Positions 27,597-36,127 of a stretch of DNA of 64,000 nucleotides are shown here, piece after piece (the stretch's first letter is position 1; every line of letters begins with the position of its first letter). The position numbers and the translations under genes were made by a program. Source of the DNA: Palsa-1150 sp036490515 (GTDB lineage: Bacteria; Myxococcota_A; Polyangia; Polyangiales; Polyangiaceae); the NCBI GenBank assembly GCA_036490515.1, contig DASXDU010000011.1, positions 991,351-1,055,350 on the forward strand, written 5' to 3'. The notes under the pieces were generated by a model that was not told where the DNA came from, searched no databases, and saw only the letters and a program-made list of their open reading frames with translations.

Positions 27597-28502
27597 ATGT
27601 CTGCTTCCCTGACCCACCTGAAGGCGCTCGAGGCCGAGAGCATCCACATCCTGCGCGAGGTGGCGGCCGAGTTCGAGAACCCGGTGATGCTCTACTCCAT
27701 CGGCAAGGACTCGGCGGTCATGGTGCGCCTCGCGCAGAAGGCGTTCCACCCGAGCAAGCTCCCCTTCCCGCTCCTCCACATCGACACGACGTGGAAGTTC
27801 CGCGACATGATCGCCTTCCGCGACGAGTTCGCCCGCGCCAACGGCTTCGAGCTCCTCGTCCACACGAACCGCGCGCCCGAGGCGCAGGGGGTGAACCCCT
27901 TCGATCACGGCAGCCAGCGCTACACGACCGTCATGAAGACCCACGCCCTCGTGCAGGCCATCGCCAAGTGGGGCTTCGACGCCGCGTTTGGCGGCGCGCG
28001 CCGCGACGAGGAGAAGAGCCGCGCCAAGGAGCGCGTCTACTCGTTCCGCGACCGCGCGAGCCAGTGGGACCCGAAGAACCAGCGGCCCGAGCTCTGGAAC
28101 CTCTACAACGGCAGGATCCACAAGGGCGAGAGCATCCGCGTCTTCCCCCTCTCCAACTGGACGGAGCTCGACGTCTGGCAGTACATCCACCTCGAGAAGA
28201 TCCCCATCGTGCCTCTCTACTTCGCGGCGCGGCGGCCGGTGGTGATGCGCGACGGCGCGCTCATCATGGTCGACGACGAGCGGATGCGACTCCTCCCCGG
28301 AGAGGTGCCCGAGCAGCGCGTCGTGCGCTTCCGCACGCTCGGCTGCTACCCGCTCACCGGCGCCATCGAGTCCACCGCGACGACGCTCCCGGAGATCATC
28401 CGCGAGATGCTCCTGACCCGCCACTCCGAGCGGCAAGGGCGGATGATCGACCACGACGAGAAGGGGTCGATGGAGACGAAGAAGCGCGAGGGGTATTTCT
28501 AG
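27597..28502 (+). CDS. cysD: Sulfate adenylyltransferase subunit 2
   Basis: 301 residues, like E. coli CysD (302). The PP-loop ATP pyrophosphatase motif is MLYSIGKDSAVM; further conserved parts are FPLLHIDTTWKFRDMI, FGGARRDEEKSRAKER, SNWTELDVWQYI and the C-terminal KKREGYF. With CysN it makes adenosine 5'-phosphosulfate from sulfate and ATP. ATG 27597 gives the canonical MSASLTHLKALEAESIHILRE-type start. Its TAG stop shares one base with the GTG start of cysN. Confidence 0.95.
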   Translation: MSASLTHLKALEAESIHILREVAAEFENPVMLYSIGKDSAVMVRLAQKAFHPSKLPFPLLHIDTTWKFRDMIAFRDEFARANGFELLVHTNRAPEAQGVNPFDHGSQRYTTVMKTHALVQAIAKWGFDAAFGGARRDEEKSRAKERVYSFRDRASQWDPKNQRPELWNLYNGRIHKGESIRVFPLSNWTELDVWQYIHLEKIPIVPLYFAARRPVVMRDGALIMVDDERMRLLPGEVPEQRVVRFRTLGCYPLTGAIESTATTLPEIIREMLLTRHSERQGRMIDHDEKGSMETKKREGYF

Positions 28503-30196
28503 TGCGGGGCGTCCCGGAGAAGCAGCTCCTCGACGGTGACGTCGAGGCGTACCTCGCGCTCCAGCAGAAGAAGGAGCTGCTTCGCTTCCTCACGTGCGGC
28601 AGCGTCGACGACGGCAAGAGCACCCTCATCGGCCGCCTGCTCCACGACTCGAACGTCGTGCATGACGATCAGCTCGACGCTCTTCGCCGGGACTCCGCGA
28701 AGCGGAGCTCCGCGGGCGGCGCGATCGACTACAGCCTCCTCGTCGACGGCCTCGTCTCCGAGCGCGAGCAAGGGATCACCATCGACGTCGCGTACCGTTA
28801 CTTCGCGACCGACCGGCGCAAGTTCATCATCGCCGACACGCCGGGCCACGAGCAGTACACGCGCAACATGGCGACGGGCGCGTCCACGGCGGACCTCGCG
28901 GTCATCCTGGTCGACGCGCGCCTCGGCGTGCTCCCGCAGACGCGCCGGCACAGCACGATCGCCGCGCTGCTCGGCATCCGGCACGTGATCGTCGCCGTCA
29001 ACAAGATGGACCTGCGCGGCTACGAGCGCAGCGTGTTCGAAGCGATCCGGCAGGAGTACCAGCCCTTCGCGGAGAAGCTGGGGTTCGCGAGCATCCAGTA
29101 CATCCCCATGTCGGCGCTCCAGGGCGACAACGTCGTCGCCGGCAGCGAGCGCATGCCCTGGTACGAGGGGCCGCCGCTCCTCGCGTACCTGGAGACGGTG
29201 CCCTTCGCGCGCTCGCGCGATCTCGAGGCGCTGCGCTTCCCCGTGCAGTACGTCCTGCGACCGGACCTCGGCTTCCGCGGGTTCGCCGGGACGATCGCCT
29301 CGGGCGTCGTGCGGCCGGGGGCGACCGTCGTCTGCCTGCCCTCGGGGCGCTCGACGAAGGTCGCGCGCGTCGTGACGTACGACGGCGATCTCGCGGAGGC
29401 CGCGGCGCCGCTCGCGGTCACCCTCACGCTCGCCGACGAGGTCGACGTCGGGCGCGGCGACACGATCGTCGGCGCCGGAGAGGGCCGGCCTCGGGTCGCA
29501 CGCTCGATCGAGGCCGACGTCGTGTGGATGAACGAGGCTCCGCTGCGCGTCGGCGCGTCGTACCTCCTCAAGCACGGCACCCGCATGGTCTCCGCCGAGG
29601 TGAGCGAGATCCACGACCGGGTCGACGTGACGACGCTCGAGCGGCATCCGGCGCGCTCGCTCGGCCTCAACGACATCGGGCGCGTGAGCCTCACCGCCGC
29701 GCGGCCGCTCGTCTTCGACGCCTACGCCGCCTGCCACGCCACGGGGGCCTTCATCCTCGTCGACCGCATGACCAACGGGACCGACGGGGCCGGCATGATC
29801 CGCGGCCCGGGCGCGCACGAGCCGGGCGCGTCAGCCACGGGCGAGGGCGTGACGGCCGAGGAACGCGCGAAGCGCCTCGGGCAGAACGCGGCGGTCGTCG
29901 TGATGACGGGCCCCGACCACGTACGCCAGGAAGAGCTCGCGCGCGCCCTCGAGCGCCGCCTCTGGGACGACGGACACACGGCGCATGTGCTCGAAGGACG
30001 CGACGTCGCGGCGCTCGGCGTGTGCCAGAGGCTCGGGCTCATCAGCATCGTCGTGGCGGGGGTCGGCCAGGCCAGCGCGGATCCGTCGGCAGCGCCCGGC
30101 GCGAGGGACGCCGAGCGCGTCGTCGTGCCGTCGCCGGACGCGTCGATCGAAGCAATCGTCGAAGAGCTTCGCGCGCGCGGGGTCTTCCGGTCCTGA
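28502..30196 (+). CDS. cysN: Sulfate adenylyltransferase subunit 1 (CysN) with degenerate APS-kinase-like tail
   Basis: 564 residues. The GTPase part (1-445) has GSVDDGKSTLIGRLL (P-loop), EREQGITIDVAYR, DTPGHEQYTRNM and NKMDL, followed by two beta-barrel domains. It regulates and drives APS formation by CysD. The last 115 residues align with an APS kinase (CysC) domain as found in CysNC fusions, but the P-loop is missing: VVVMTGPDHVRQEELARALE replaces the usual GLSGAGKS segment, and the domain is shorter than normal. Start GTG 28502 shares a base with the cysD stop. No intact cysC is in this window. Confidence 0.9.
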   Translation: MRGVPEKQLLDGDVEAYLALQQKKELLRFLTCGSVDDGKSTLIGRLLHDSNVVHDDQLDALRRDSAKRSSAGGAIDYSLLVDGLVSEREQGITIDVAYRYFATDRRKFIIADTPGHEQYTRNMATGASTADLAVILVDARLGVLPQTRRHSTIAALLGIRHVIVAVNKMDLRGYERSVFEAIRQEYQPFAEKLGFASIQYIPMSALQGDNVVAGSERMPWYEGPPLLAYLETVPFARSRDLEALRFPVQYVLRPDLGFRGFAGTIASGVVRPGATVVCLPSGRSTKVARVVTYDGDLAEAAAPLAVTLTLADEVDVGRGDTIVGAGEGRPRVARSIEADVVWMNEAPLRVGASYLLKHGTRMVSAEVSEIHDRVDVTTLERHPARSLGLNDIGRVSLTAARPLVFDAYAACHATGAFILVDRMTNGTDGAGMIRGPGAHEPGASATGEGVTAEERAKRLGQNAAVVVMTGPDHVRQEELARALERRLWDDGHTAHVLEGRDVAALGVCQRLGLISIVVAGVGQASADPSAAPGARDAERVVVPSPDASIEAIVEELRARGVFRS

Positions 30197-30215
30197 CGGC
30201 GACCCGCGAGGAGCT

Positions 30216-30782
30216 TCACGGACGGCGGGAGCTCGAAGTGCGTGCCGCCCTGCGCGAGGAGGGCTTCGTGCCCGCGCGCTTCGACTTCGCCGCAGCCAGC
30301 GATTCGACGTAGCGCCTCACGTACGTCTTCGCCGGGATGCGGCGAATGGCCTCTCCGACGACGTCGAGCGCGAGATCCTCGACCTTCTTGAAGCGGAGGC
30401 ACGCCTTTCCCATGTCCAGCTTCTTGCCGGTTTTCGCCCAGGCGTCACGGAACCACTGCGCGTCCGTGGTCAGACCGCCGGGCGCCTCCGTGCAGCCGCA
30501 ATACATGCCCATGAGGTAGAGCGCCATGTGGTTCTTCTGCGACGCGAGCGCCGCGAAGGGCAGCGGCTGCTTCGGATCGGTGTGGTAGCCCGCGGGGAAC
30601 ACCGCGTGCGGGACGAACCAGCCGATCATTCCGTACTGAATTCCCTCCTCGTACCCCGCACCCAGGTTCTTGCGGACGACGTTGCGGACTGCCGAGATCG
30701 CGGCGCGGCGTTCGGCCGGAACGGAGGCAAGGTACTCGGCGACGGTGGTGGCGAGCATCGGCGCCGAGGATATCTCGTCCAT
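30216..30782 (-). CDS. DUF1801 domain protein
   Basis: 188 residues. The DUF1801 (YdhG-like) core is clear: VAEYLASVPAERRAAISAVRNVV, then YEEGIQYGMIGWFVPH and PLPFAALASQKNHMALYLMG. The C-terminus is Lys/Arg-rich. Its biochemical role is unknown; related small proteins are sometimes linked to iron or stress. Start ATG 30782 is chosen; ATG 30758 is possible. Confidence 0.8.
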   Translation of the reverse strand: MDEISSAPMLATTVAEYLASVPAERRAAISAVRNVVRKNLGAGYEEGIQYGMIGWFVPHAVFPAGYHTDPKQPLPFAALASQKNHMALYLMGMYCGCTEAPGGLTTDAQWFRDAWAKTGKKLDMGKACLRFKKVEDLALDVVGEAIRRIPAKTYVRRYVESLAAAKSKRAGTKPSSRRAARTSSSRRP

Positions 30783-30793
30783 TCGTGTGGAGG

Positions 30794-31693
30794 TCAGCGA
30801 AGAGCCTCCCGCAGGCGCGGCGCGGCGAGCTCGACGAAGGCGCGAACCTTCGCCGTGCGCGCGCTCGCTGCGGGATAGACGAGGTGCACGGGAACCGGCG
30901 GCGGCTCGAACGCGCCGAGCAAGCGAACGAGCGTACCCGCAGCGAGGTGCTCCTTCACCTGGTACGAGAGGGCGCACGCCACACCCGCCCCCTCGAGCGC
31001 CGAGTGGATCGCGGGCTCGGCGACGTTGACGCTCGACACGGGCCGCACGCGGACGTGCTTCGGCCGCTCGCCCTCACGCCGCGCGCCGAACGTCCACGTG
31101 TCGCTCGGCGTGACCGCGGTGGAAGCGATGCACCGGTGTGCAGCGAGGTCCGCCGGCCGGCGCGGTCGGCCGTGGCGTTCGAGGTACGCCGGGCTCGCAA
31201 CGACGACCCGCCGCACGCAGCCGAGCCCCGTCGCGACCAGCGACGAATCCGGCAGGTGCGCGATGCGAACCGCGACGTCCACGCCCTCCTCCACGACGCT
31301 GACCACGCGATCGAGGAGTACGAGGCGCGTGCGCACCGCGGCCCACTTCGCGAGGAACGCGTCGACGACCGGGCGGACGTGGAGCGCACCGAACGCCAGC
31401 GGCGCGGTCACCGTGAGCAACCCCTGCGGTTCGACGACCGCCCCCTCGCCCTGGTCGGCCTCTTCGAGCTCCGCGAGGACGCGGCGGACGACGAGCAGGT
31501 AACGCTCGCCGGCCTCGGTGAGCTTGAGCGATCGCGTCGTGCGCTGGAGAAGGCGCGCGCCCACGCGCTCCTCGATCGAGCCGATCGCACGTGAGACCGA
31601 GGGGAGCGAGCGCTGGAGGACGCCCGCCGCGGCCGTGAGGCTCCCGCGGTCCACGGCGACGACGAAGGCGCGCAGGGCGTCCAGACGGTCCAC
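30794..31693 (-). CDS. LysR-family transcriptional regulator
   Basis: 299 residues. The winged HTH is at the N-terminus: MDRLDALRAFVVAVDRGSLTAAAGVLQRSLPSVSRAIGSIEE, and the two-lobed effector domain follows. GTG 31693 gives the standard LysR start; ATG 31741 would add 16 unusual residues. It is divergent from the AhpD-like gene and probably regulates it. A T-N11-A box lies at 31698-31714, immediately upstream. Confidence 0.9.
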   Translation of the reverse strand: MDRLDALRAFVVAVDRGSLTAAAGVLQRSLPSVSRAIGSIEERVGARLLQRTTRSLKLTEAGERYLLVVRRVLAELEEADQGEGAVVEPQGLLTVTAPLAFGALHVRPVVDAFLAKWAAVRTRLVLLDRVVSVVEEGVDVAVRIAHLPDSSLVATGLGCVRRVVVASPAYLERHGRPRRPADLAAHRCIASTAVTPSDTWTFGARREGERPKHVRVRPVSSVNVAEPAIHSALEGAGVACALSYQVKEHLAAGTLVRLLGAFEPPPVPVHLVYPAASARTAKVRAFVELAAPRLREALR

Positions 31694-31697
31694 GATT

Positions 31698-31714
31698 GTT
31701 GCAGCCCATGCAAC
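31698..31714. promoter_or_regulatory. Candidate LTTR box
   Basis: GTTGCA-N5-TGCAAC, a perfect 6-bp inverted repeat with the T-N11-A core typical of LysR binding sites. It lies between the lysR-like gene and the divergent AhpD-like gene, so bound protein could repress its own gene while controlling the other. Confidence 0.6.
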
Positions 31715-31823
31715 GACATGTTTCGGCTGCTGGCCATTCATTTCACGCGCGATCGGCTTCATCTTCTCGTCCACGACCGAAGGCGACGGCCACGACGCCG
31801 TCGTCGAACCGAGAGGAGTTCCC

Positions 31824-32366
31824 ATGAGCCGCATCGCAGCCATCGATCCGTCCACCGCCTCGAACACCGTCAAGCCGCTGCTCGAGGGCGTCGAGAAGGG
31901 CCTCGGGCTCGTCCCGAACCTGTTCCGCGTCGCCGCGCAGTCCCCTGCGTCGCTCGAGGCCCTCGTCTCGATGTTCGGCGCTACCGCCAAGACGCACTTC
32001 TCTGCACGCGAGCGCGAGGCCATCGCCCTCGCCGTCTCCGAGGCGAACGGTTGCGACTACTGTCTCTCGGCGCACACGCTCCTCGGCAAGGGCGCCGGGC
32101 TGACCGAGGGCGCGATCGACGCCGCGCGTGAGGCCAGGTCGGACGAGCCCCGCCTCGCCGCCGTCCTCGCGCTCGCCCGCTCGATCGTCGACCGTCGCGG
32201 GCGGATCGGCGAGAACGACGTCGTCGCCGCGCGCGCTGCGGGCCTCGGCGACCCGGAGATCGTCGACGTCGTCACCAACGTCGTCCTCACAATCTTCACG
32301 AACTACCTCAACGAGGTCGCGAAGACGGACATCGACTTCCCGCTCGTCACCCACAAGGCACGCTGA
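31824..32366 (+). CDS. Carboxymuconolactone decarboxylase/AhpD-like peroxidase
   Basis: 180 residues. The redox motif is CDYCLSAH (C-x2-C-x3-H), typical of AhpD-like alkylhydroperoxidases. The N-terminal half GLVPNLFRVAAQSPASLEALVSMF also fits the family. It probably reduces organic peroxides. The GAGAGGAG ribosome binding site six bases before ATG 31824 is strong. The divergent LysR regulator is its likely controller, a frequent arrangement for such peroxidase genes. Confidence 0.88.
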   Translation: MSRIAAIDPSTASNTVKPLLEGVEKGLGLVPNLFRVAAQSPASLEALVSMFGATAKTHFSAREREAIALAVSEANGCDYCLSAHTLLGKGAGLTEGAIDAAREARSDEPRLAAVLALARSIVDRRGRIGENDVVAARAAGLGDPEIVDVVTNVVLTIFTNYLNEVAKTDIDFPLVTHKAR

Positions 32367-32450
32367 GCAGCGTGAGGGGCGTGCGGGCCCCCGTCGCGCG
32401 GGGACCTCCGGCCCATCGAGGCGAGAAGGGCGCTGGCGAGCTACGTTGCG

Positions 32451-33158
32451 GTGGTGGCGAGCGACGCCGAGCGTCTCAGGGTCGTGTACGTCGAGGACGA
32501 CGAGCGGCTGGGCCGGCTCACCGCACAGTACCTTTCCTCGCACGGAGTGGAGGTCGCCCTCGTCCCGAGCGGAGACCTCGCGGTGGCCGAGGTCCTCCGG
32601 GTACGGCCGGACGTCGTCCTCCTCGACCTCATGCTGCCGGGGCTCGACGGCGTGGAGGTCTGCCGAGCGCTGCGCCGGCATCTCGACGTGCCCATCGTGA
32701 TGGTCACCGCGCGCACGGAGGAGGGCGATCGCGTCGTCGGGCTGGAGGGCGGCGCCGACGACTACGTTCCGAAGCCGTTCTCGTCACGCGAGCTCCTCGC
32801 GCGCATCCGCGCGCAGGCGAGGCGTGCCCGGGGAAGAACCGGTCCGCCGAGGGGCCGCCTCCAGGCGGGCGATCTCGTCGTGGACGCGTCGACGATGACG
32901 GCGACGCTCGCGGGCGTCCCGCTCGCGCTGACGACGTTCGAGTTCGCGCTGCTGCGCGTCCTCGCGGAGCGCGTGGGCCGCGTACTCAGCCGCGAGCAAT
33001 TGCTCGAGCTCGTGCACGGGAACGCGGAGGAGTCGTTCGATCGATCCATCGACGTTCACGTGTCGCGCCTCCGGCACAAGCTGGGAGACGACTCGCGCAA
33101 CCCGCGCCGGCTGAAGACCGTGCGCGGAGTCGGTTACGTCCTCATCGACGACGCGTGA
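32451..33158 (+). CDS. OmpR-family response regulator
   Basis: 235 residues. The receiver has VEDDERLG, the phospho-acceptor in LLDLMLPGLDG, MVTARTEEG and VPKPFS. The winged-helix domain includes LALTTFEFALLRVLAERVGRVLSREQLLELV and SIDVHVSRLRHKLGDD. Its partner is the histidine kinase gene that converges on it: the two 3' ends overlap by 25 bases. The GTG start is the first good one; upstream codons do not fit the family. Confidence 0.92.
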   Translation: MVASDAERLRVVYVEDDERLGRLTAQYLSSHGVEVALVPSGDLAVAEVLRVRPDVVLLDLMLPGLDGVEVCRALRRHLDVPIVMVTARTEEGDRVVGLEGGADDYVPKPFSSRELLARIRAQARRARGRTGPPRGRLQAGDLVVDASTMTATLAGVPLALTTFEFALLRVLAERVGRVLSREQLLELVHGNAEESFDRSIDVHVSRLRHKLGDDSRNPRRLKTVRGVGYVLIDDA

Positions 33159-34282
33159 ACCGGGAGTTCGATGCGGACGGTGGTCCCCCGGCCGGCGCGG
33201 CTCGCCAGCTCGATGCGCCCGCCGTGCGCCTCGACGATGCGCTTGGCCAGCGTGAGCCCCAGGCCGACCCCGCCCGAGCCGCGCGTTCGGCTGCGGTCTC
33301 CGCGGAAGAACGGCGTGAATACGTGCGCGAGGTCGTCCTGCTCGATCCCGATTCCGTGGTCCTCGACCTCGAAGACGACGCCCCCGCCCCCGCGGAAGGC
33401 GCGCAGCCGGATCGCCGCGCCGGGGTCGGGCGAGTACTTGTGGGCGTTCTCGAGGAGGTTGTCGAACACACGCCTGAAGAGCACGGGATCGGCCTCGGCG
33501 AGCGGCAAGCCGGCCTCCACGTCCACCTCGAGCGGGCGGCCCGGGTGGCGCGCGCGGAGCCGCTCCGCCGAACGCTCGCAGAGCACGTCGGCGCCGATCT
33601 CCTCCGGGTGAAGCGGAAGCGCGGCAGCGATGGACGGACCGCCTCCGACCTCGAGCCGGGTGGTCGTGAGGATGTCGTCGATCAGCGTCTCGAGCTCGGC
33701 GAGGTCCCGGCCGATCTCGGTCATCGAGATGCGGCTCGCTTCGGCCTCGCCCTCCCCGGCGATGTCGAGGGCGACGCGGATGCGGGCGAGCGGCGTACGT
33801 AGCTCGTGCGAGACGTTGGCCAGGAGCTCTCGTTCGGCGAGCACCAGTCGCTCGACGCGCCCTCCCATGTCGTCGAACGCGCGGGAGAGATCCCCGATCT
33901 CGTCGTTTCGCGCCAGCTCGCTCCGCGCACGAAGGTCACCGGCTCCGAACGCGCCGGCGACCCGCGCCAGATCGCGCAGCGGGCGGACGATCCAGCGGGC
34001 GGTCAGAAACGAGCCCATTCCCACGATGAGCAGCCCGCCGCAGAACAGCGTCTCCAGGGGCGAGACCGGCGGATGCCCGTGGTGGCCGAGCTCGGGGCGC
34101 GCGCCGGGAACGTCCGGCGGCGGGCCCTGATCGCCGCGCGGTCCGTGCTCCGGAGGAGCTCCGTTCACGAGCCGGCCGACGCCCATGAACACCATCGAGA
34201 GGAGGACGAGCTGGGCGACCCCGATCGCGGAGAGCCTCCATGCGAGGGGCCAACGAGCTGCGCCCACTGCCATGGCTCGCAT
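33134..34282 (-). CDS. Sensor histidine kinase
   Basis: 382 residues. Two membrane helices (about 17-38 and 78-96) enclose a periplasmic loop of about 40 residues rich in Pro, Gly and His (ARPELGHHGHPP). A HAMP domain follows (RWIVRPLRDLARVAGAFGAGDL), then the H-box ANVSHELRTPLARI, N-box FDNLLENAHKYS, DHGIGI (G1) and GVGLGLTLAKRIVEAHGG (G2). It should phosphorylate the response regulator encoded tail to tail with it. The His-rich loop suggests a metal as the signal (inference). ATG 34282 or ATG 34273 is the start. Confidence 0.92.
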   Translation of the reverse strand: MRAMAVGAARWPLAWRLSAIGVAQLVLLSMVFMGVGRLVNGAPPEHGPRGDQGPPPDVPGARPELGHHGHPPVSPLETLFCGGLLIVGMGSFLTARWIVRPLRDLARVAGAFGAGDLRARSELARNDEIGDLSRAFDDMGGRVERLVLAERELLANVSHELRTPLARIRVALDIAGEGEAEASRISMTEIGRDLAELETLIDDILTTTRLEVGGGPSIAAALPLHPEEIGADVLCERSAERLRARHPGRPLEVDVEAGLPLAEADPVLFRRVFDNLLENAHKYSPDPGAAIRLRAFRGGGGVVFEVEDHGIGIEQDDLAHVFTPFFRGDRSRTRGSGGVGLGLTLAKRIVEAHGGRIELASRAGRGTTVRIELPVHASSMRT

Positions 34283-34388
34283 CGTGGCACGCGCCGAGGG
34301 GCCGTGGGCGCCGCGAATTGTTTCGAATCGTTTCGGCGTGCTCCAGGGGACGTGCGCCGTGCCACCAATCACGGTGAACGGAGCGAGC

Positions 34389-35303
34389 ATGACCATCGAC
34401 ACGGACGAGCGAGAAGAGTTGACCCGCCGGAGCGCGCTCGCCGCGCTGATCGGAGTGGGCCTGGCCGTCGGCTGCGGGGGCTCCGAGGGCGCTGCGTCGG
34501 GAGCGGGGACCGACGCGGGGCCCGGGGACGCCTCCAATCCGGAAGGCGCAATGGGCGCCCAGGACGGGGCAACGGGGGAGGCGGCCGCCTGCAACGCCAC
34601 GCCCGAAGGCGAGATCGGCCCGTACTTCGCCGACGACAGCGCCACGGGGTTCGACCGGAGCGACGTCACCTCGAACCTCGACGGGACGAGCACGCAGCCC
34701 GGGGTCCCCCTGACGTTGACCGTGAACGTACTCGACGCGGACAACGCGTGCGCGCCGTACGCCGGCGCCCAGGTGGACATCTGGCACTGCAACGCGTCCG
34801 GCGTGTACTCGGACATCGCGTCCGAGAGCACCTCCAGCGATCAATGGCTCCGCGGCTACCAGCTGACCGGCGCGAACGGCCAGGTGACCTTCACCACGAT
34901 CATCCCCGGCTGGTACGCGGGCAGGACCACGCACATCCATCTGCGGGTCCGCTCGTCGTACAGCGAGGCCTCGTCGACGACCGACGAGACCAACACGACG
35001 CAGCTCTTCTTCGACCAGACGTTCATCGACACGCTCTACACGACGGTGGCGCCCTACAGCTCCGAGGGAACGAACCCGACGACGAACGCGAGCGACCGCG
35101 TGTACTCCCAGCAGGAAGACGGCGCCAACCACCTGACGCTCACGGGCGACGACACGAGCGGCTACACGGCGTCCGTGACGATCTTCCTCCCGATCACCGC
35201 CACGTACGACGCGACGAACCCCGGTGCGGATGGTGGCCCGAGCGGCGGCCCGCCAGGCGACGGAGGACCGGGCGGCGGGCCTCCCGGCGAAGGAGGACCG
35301 TGA
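34389..35303 (+). CDS. Secreted intradiol ring-cleavage dioxygenase
   Basis: 304 residues. The leader LTRRSALAALIGVGLAVGCGG combines a twin-arginine motif with a lipobox, so the protein is probably exported folded and lipid-anchored. The catalytic domain has GPYFADDS, VDIWHCNASGVYSD (first Tyr ligand) and PGWYAGRTTHIHLRV (second Tyr and the two His ligands of the non-haem iron). Family members open catechol-type rings; secreted forms may act on lignin-derived or humic aromatics. The C-terminal Gly/Pro tail (about 30 residues) is extra. GGAG before ATG 34389 supports the start. Confidence 0.87.
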   Translation: MTIDTDEREELTRRSALAALIGVGLAVGCGGSEGAASGAGTDAGPGDASNPEGAMGAQDGATGEAAACNATPEGEIGPYFADDSATGFDRSDVTSNLDGTSTQPGVPLTLTVNVLDADNACAPYAGAQVDIWHCNASGVYSDIASESTSSDQWLRGYQLTGANGQVTFTTIIPGWYAGRTTHIHLRVRSSYSEASSTTDETNTTQLFFDQTFIDTLYTTVAPYSSEGTNPTTNASDRVYSQQEDGANHLTLTGDDTSGYTASVTIFLPITATYDATNPGADGGPSGGPPGDGGPGGGPPGEGGP

Positions 35304-35426
35304 GGCCGCGGGTCCGTCCGAGGCCGTGGCGTGCGCGCCACGCGTGATGTTTCGACGTGTTTCGCGGGGAAGCCCACCCGCGCCCCGCGCGCTGACACGT
35401 GGGGACGCAGCCACGGAGGTTTCATC

Positions 35427-35753
35427 ATGCGCAGTCCGTCGTACGAGCTCGTTCGCAGGACCATCGTCCGCCATGCGGGTGTTCCCGCGAGGCACCTTCA
35501 TCCCTGGCTCCGCCTCGACGCCGATCTCGATCTGACGCCGCTCGAGCTCGTGCTCATCGCGACGGAGATCGAGGAAGCGCTCGGAGTGGAGCTCCCGGTC
35601 GAGGACCTGGCGCCGGCGGAGACCGTGGGTGACGTCCTGCGCTTCTTCCGGCGCGCGCTCGCCGAGCGAAAAAAAAGGGCCGGGAGCTCCGCTCTCGTGG
35701 TGGACGAGCGGCGCATCCCGGCCCTGGGTGGCGCTGGCTTCGCGGCGCGATGA
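35427..35753 (+). CDS. Acyl-carrier-like protein lacking the phosphopantetheine serine
   Basis: 108 residues. Residues 5-75 follow the ACP four-helix pattern, including LELVLIATEIEEALGVELPVEDL and ETVGDVLRFF. The site that is DSL in ACPs reads DLT here (LDADLDLTPLEL), so Asp35 stands where the modified serine should be. It therefore cannot carry a phosphopantetheine in the usual way. The start ATG 35427 follows GGAGG at seven bases. It lies downstream of the dioxygenase on the same strand; a functional link is not evident. Confidence 0.7.
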   Translation: MRSPSYELVRRTIVRHAGVPARHLHPWLRLDADLDLTPLELVLIATEIEEALGVELPVEDLAPAETVGDVLRFFRRALAERKKRAGSSALVVDERRIPALGGAGFAAR

Positions 35754-35809
35754 GGTTCACGCCGCACGCGAGCTCTCGCGAGCATCGCAGGCGCCTCGTG
35801 ACGTCGGCC

Positions 35810-36127
35810 TTACTTCGAGGCGCTACCCGTGCTGGGTGCGCTCGAAGCACTCGACGTCGTCTCTGCAGACCCCACCGCCGGCGAAGCCGTCACGGGAGTC
35901 ACGATGACTCCCGTCACGTTTCCTGTCACGGAAAGCTTCGCCTTCGGCCCACGGGTGCCACGCGCCTGGCGAGTCGCCTTGCGCTTGGCAGCCGCAGCGG
36001 CCTTCTGCTCCACCGTGAGGGGCGTGCGTGCCTTCTTCGGGCTGAGCCCGAAATCGGCGAGAACGTCCGGGGAATTCCCGAACGCCGACCGCACATACGC
36101 GATGAACGCGATGAAGAACGCGCGCAT
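35810..36127 (-). pseudogene. C-terminal remnant of an Ala/Lys-rich repeat-associated protein family
   Basis: 105 residues from MRAFFIAFIAYVRSAFG. The segment ADFGLSPKKARTPLTVEQK, the KRKATRQARGTRGPKAKLSV stretch and TGNVTGVIVTPVTASPA match a family I know from myxobacteria and planctomycetes that normally has about 100 more residues in front. Those are missing. The frame is open further upstream, but it belongs to shifted sequence of the anti-sigma-like gene, so the remnant is fused out of frame to that gene's 3' region. It could also be a short independent gene. Confidence 0.5.

Noticed and set aside
26067..28454. Very long minus-strand open frame continuing upstream of fabH and opposite cysD
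   Set aside because: High GC removes stop codons; only the part from ATG 26066 resembles a family. The rest is antisense to the Cys-rich lipoprotein and cysD.
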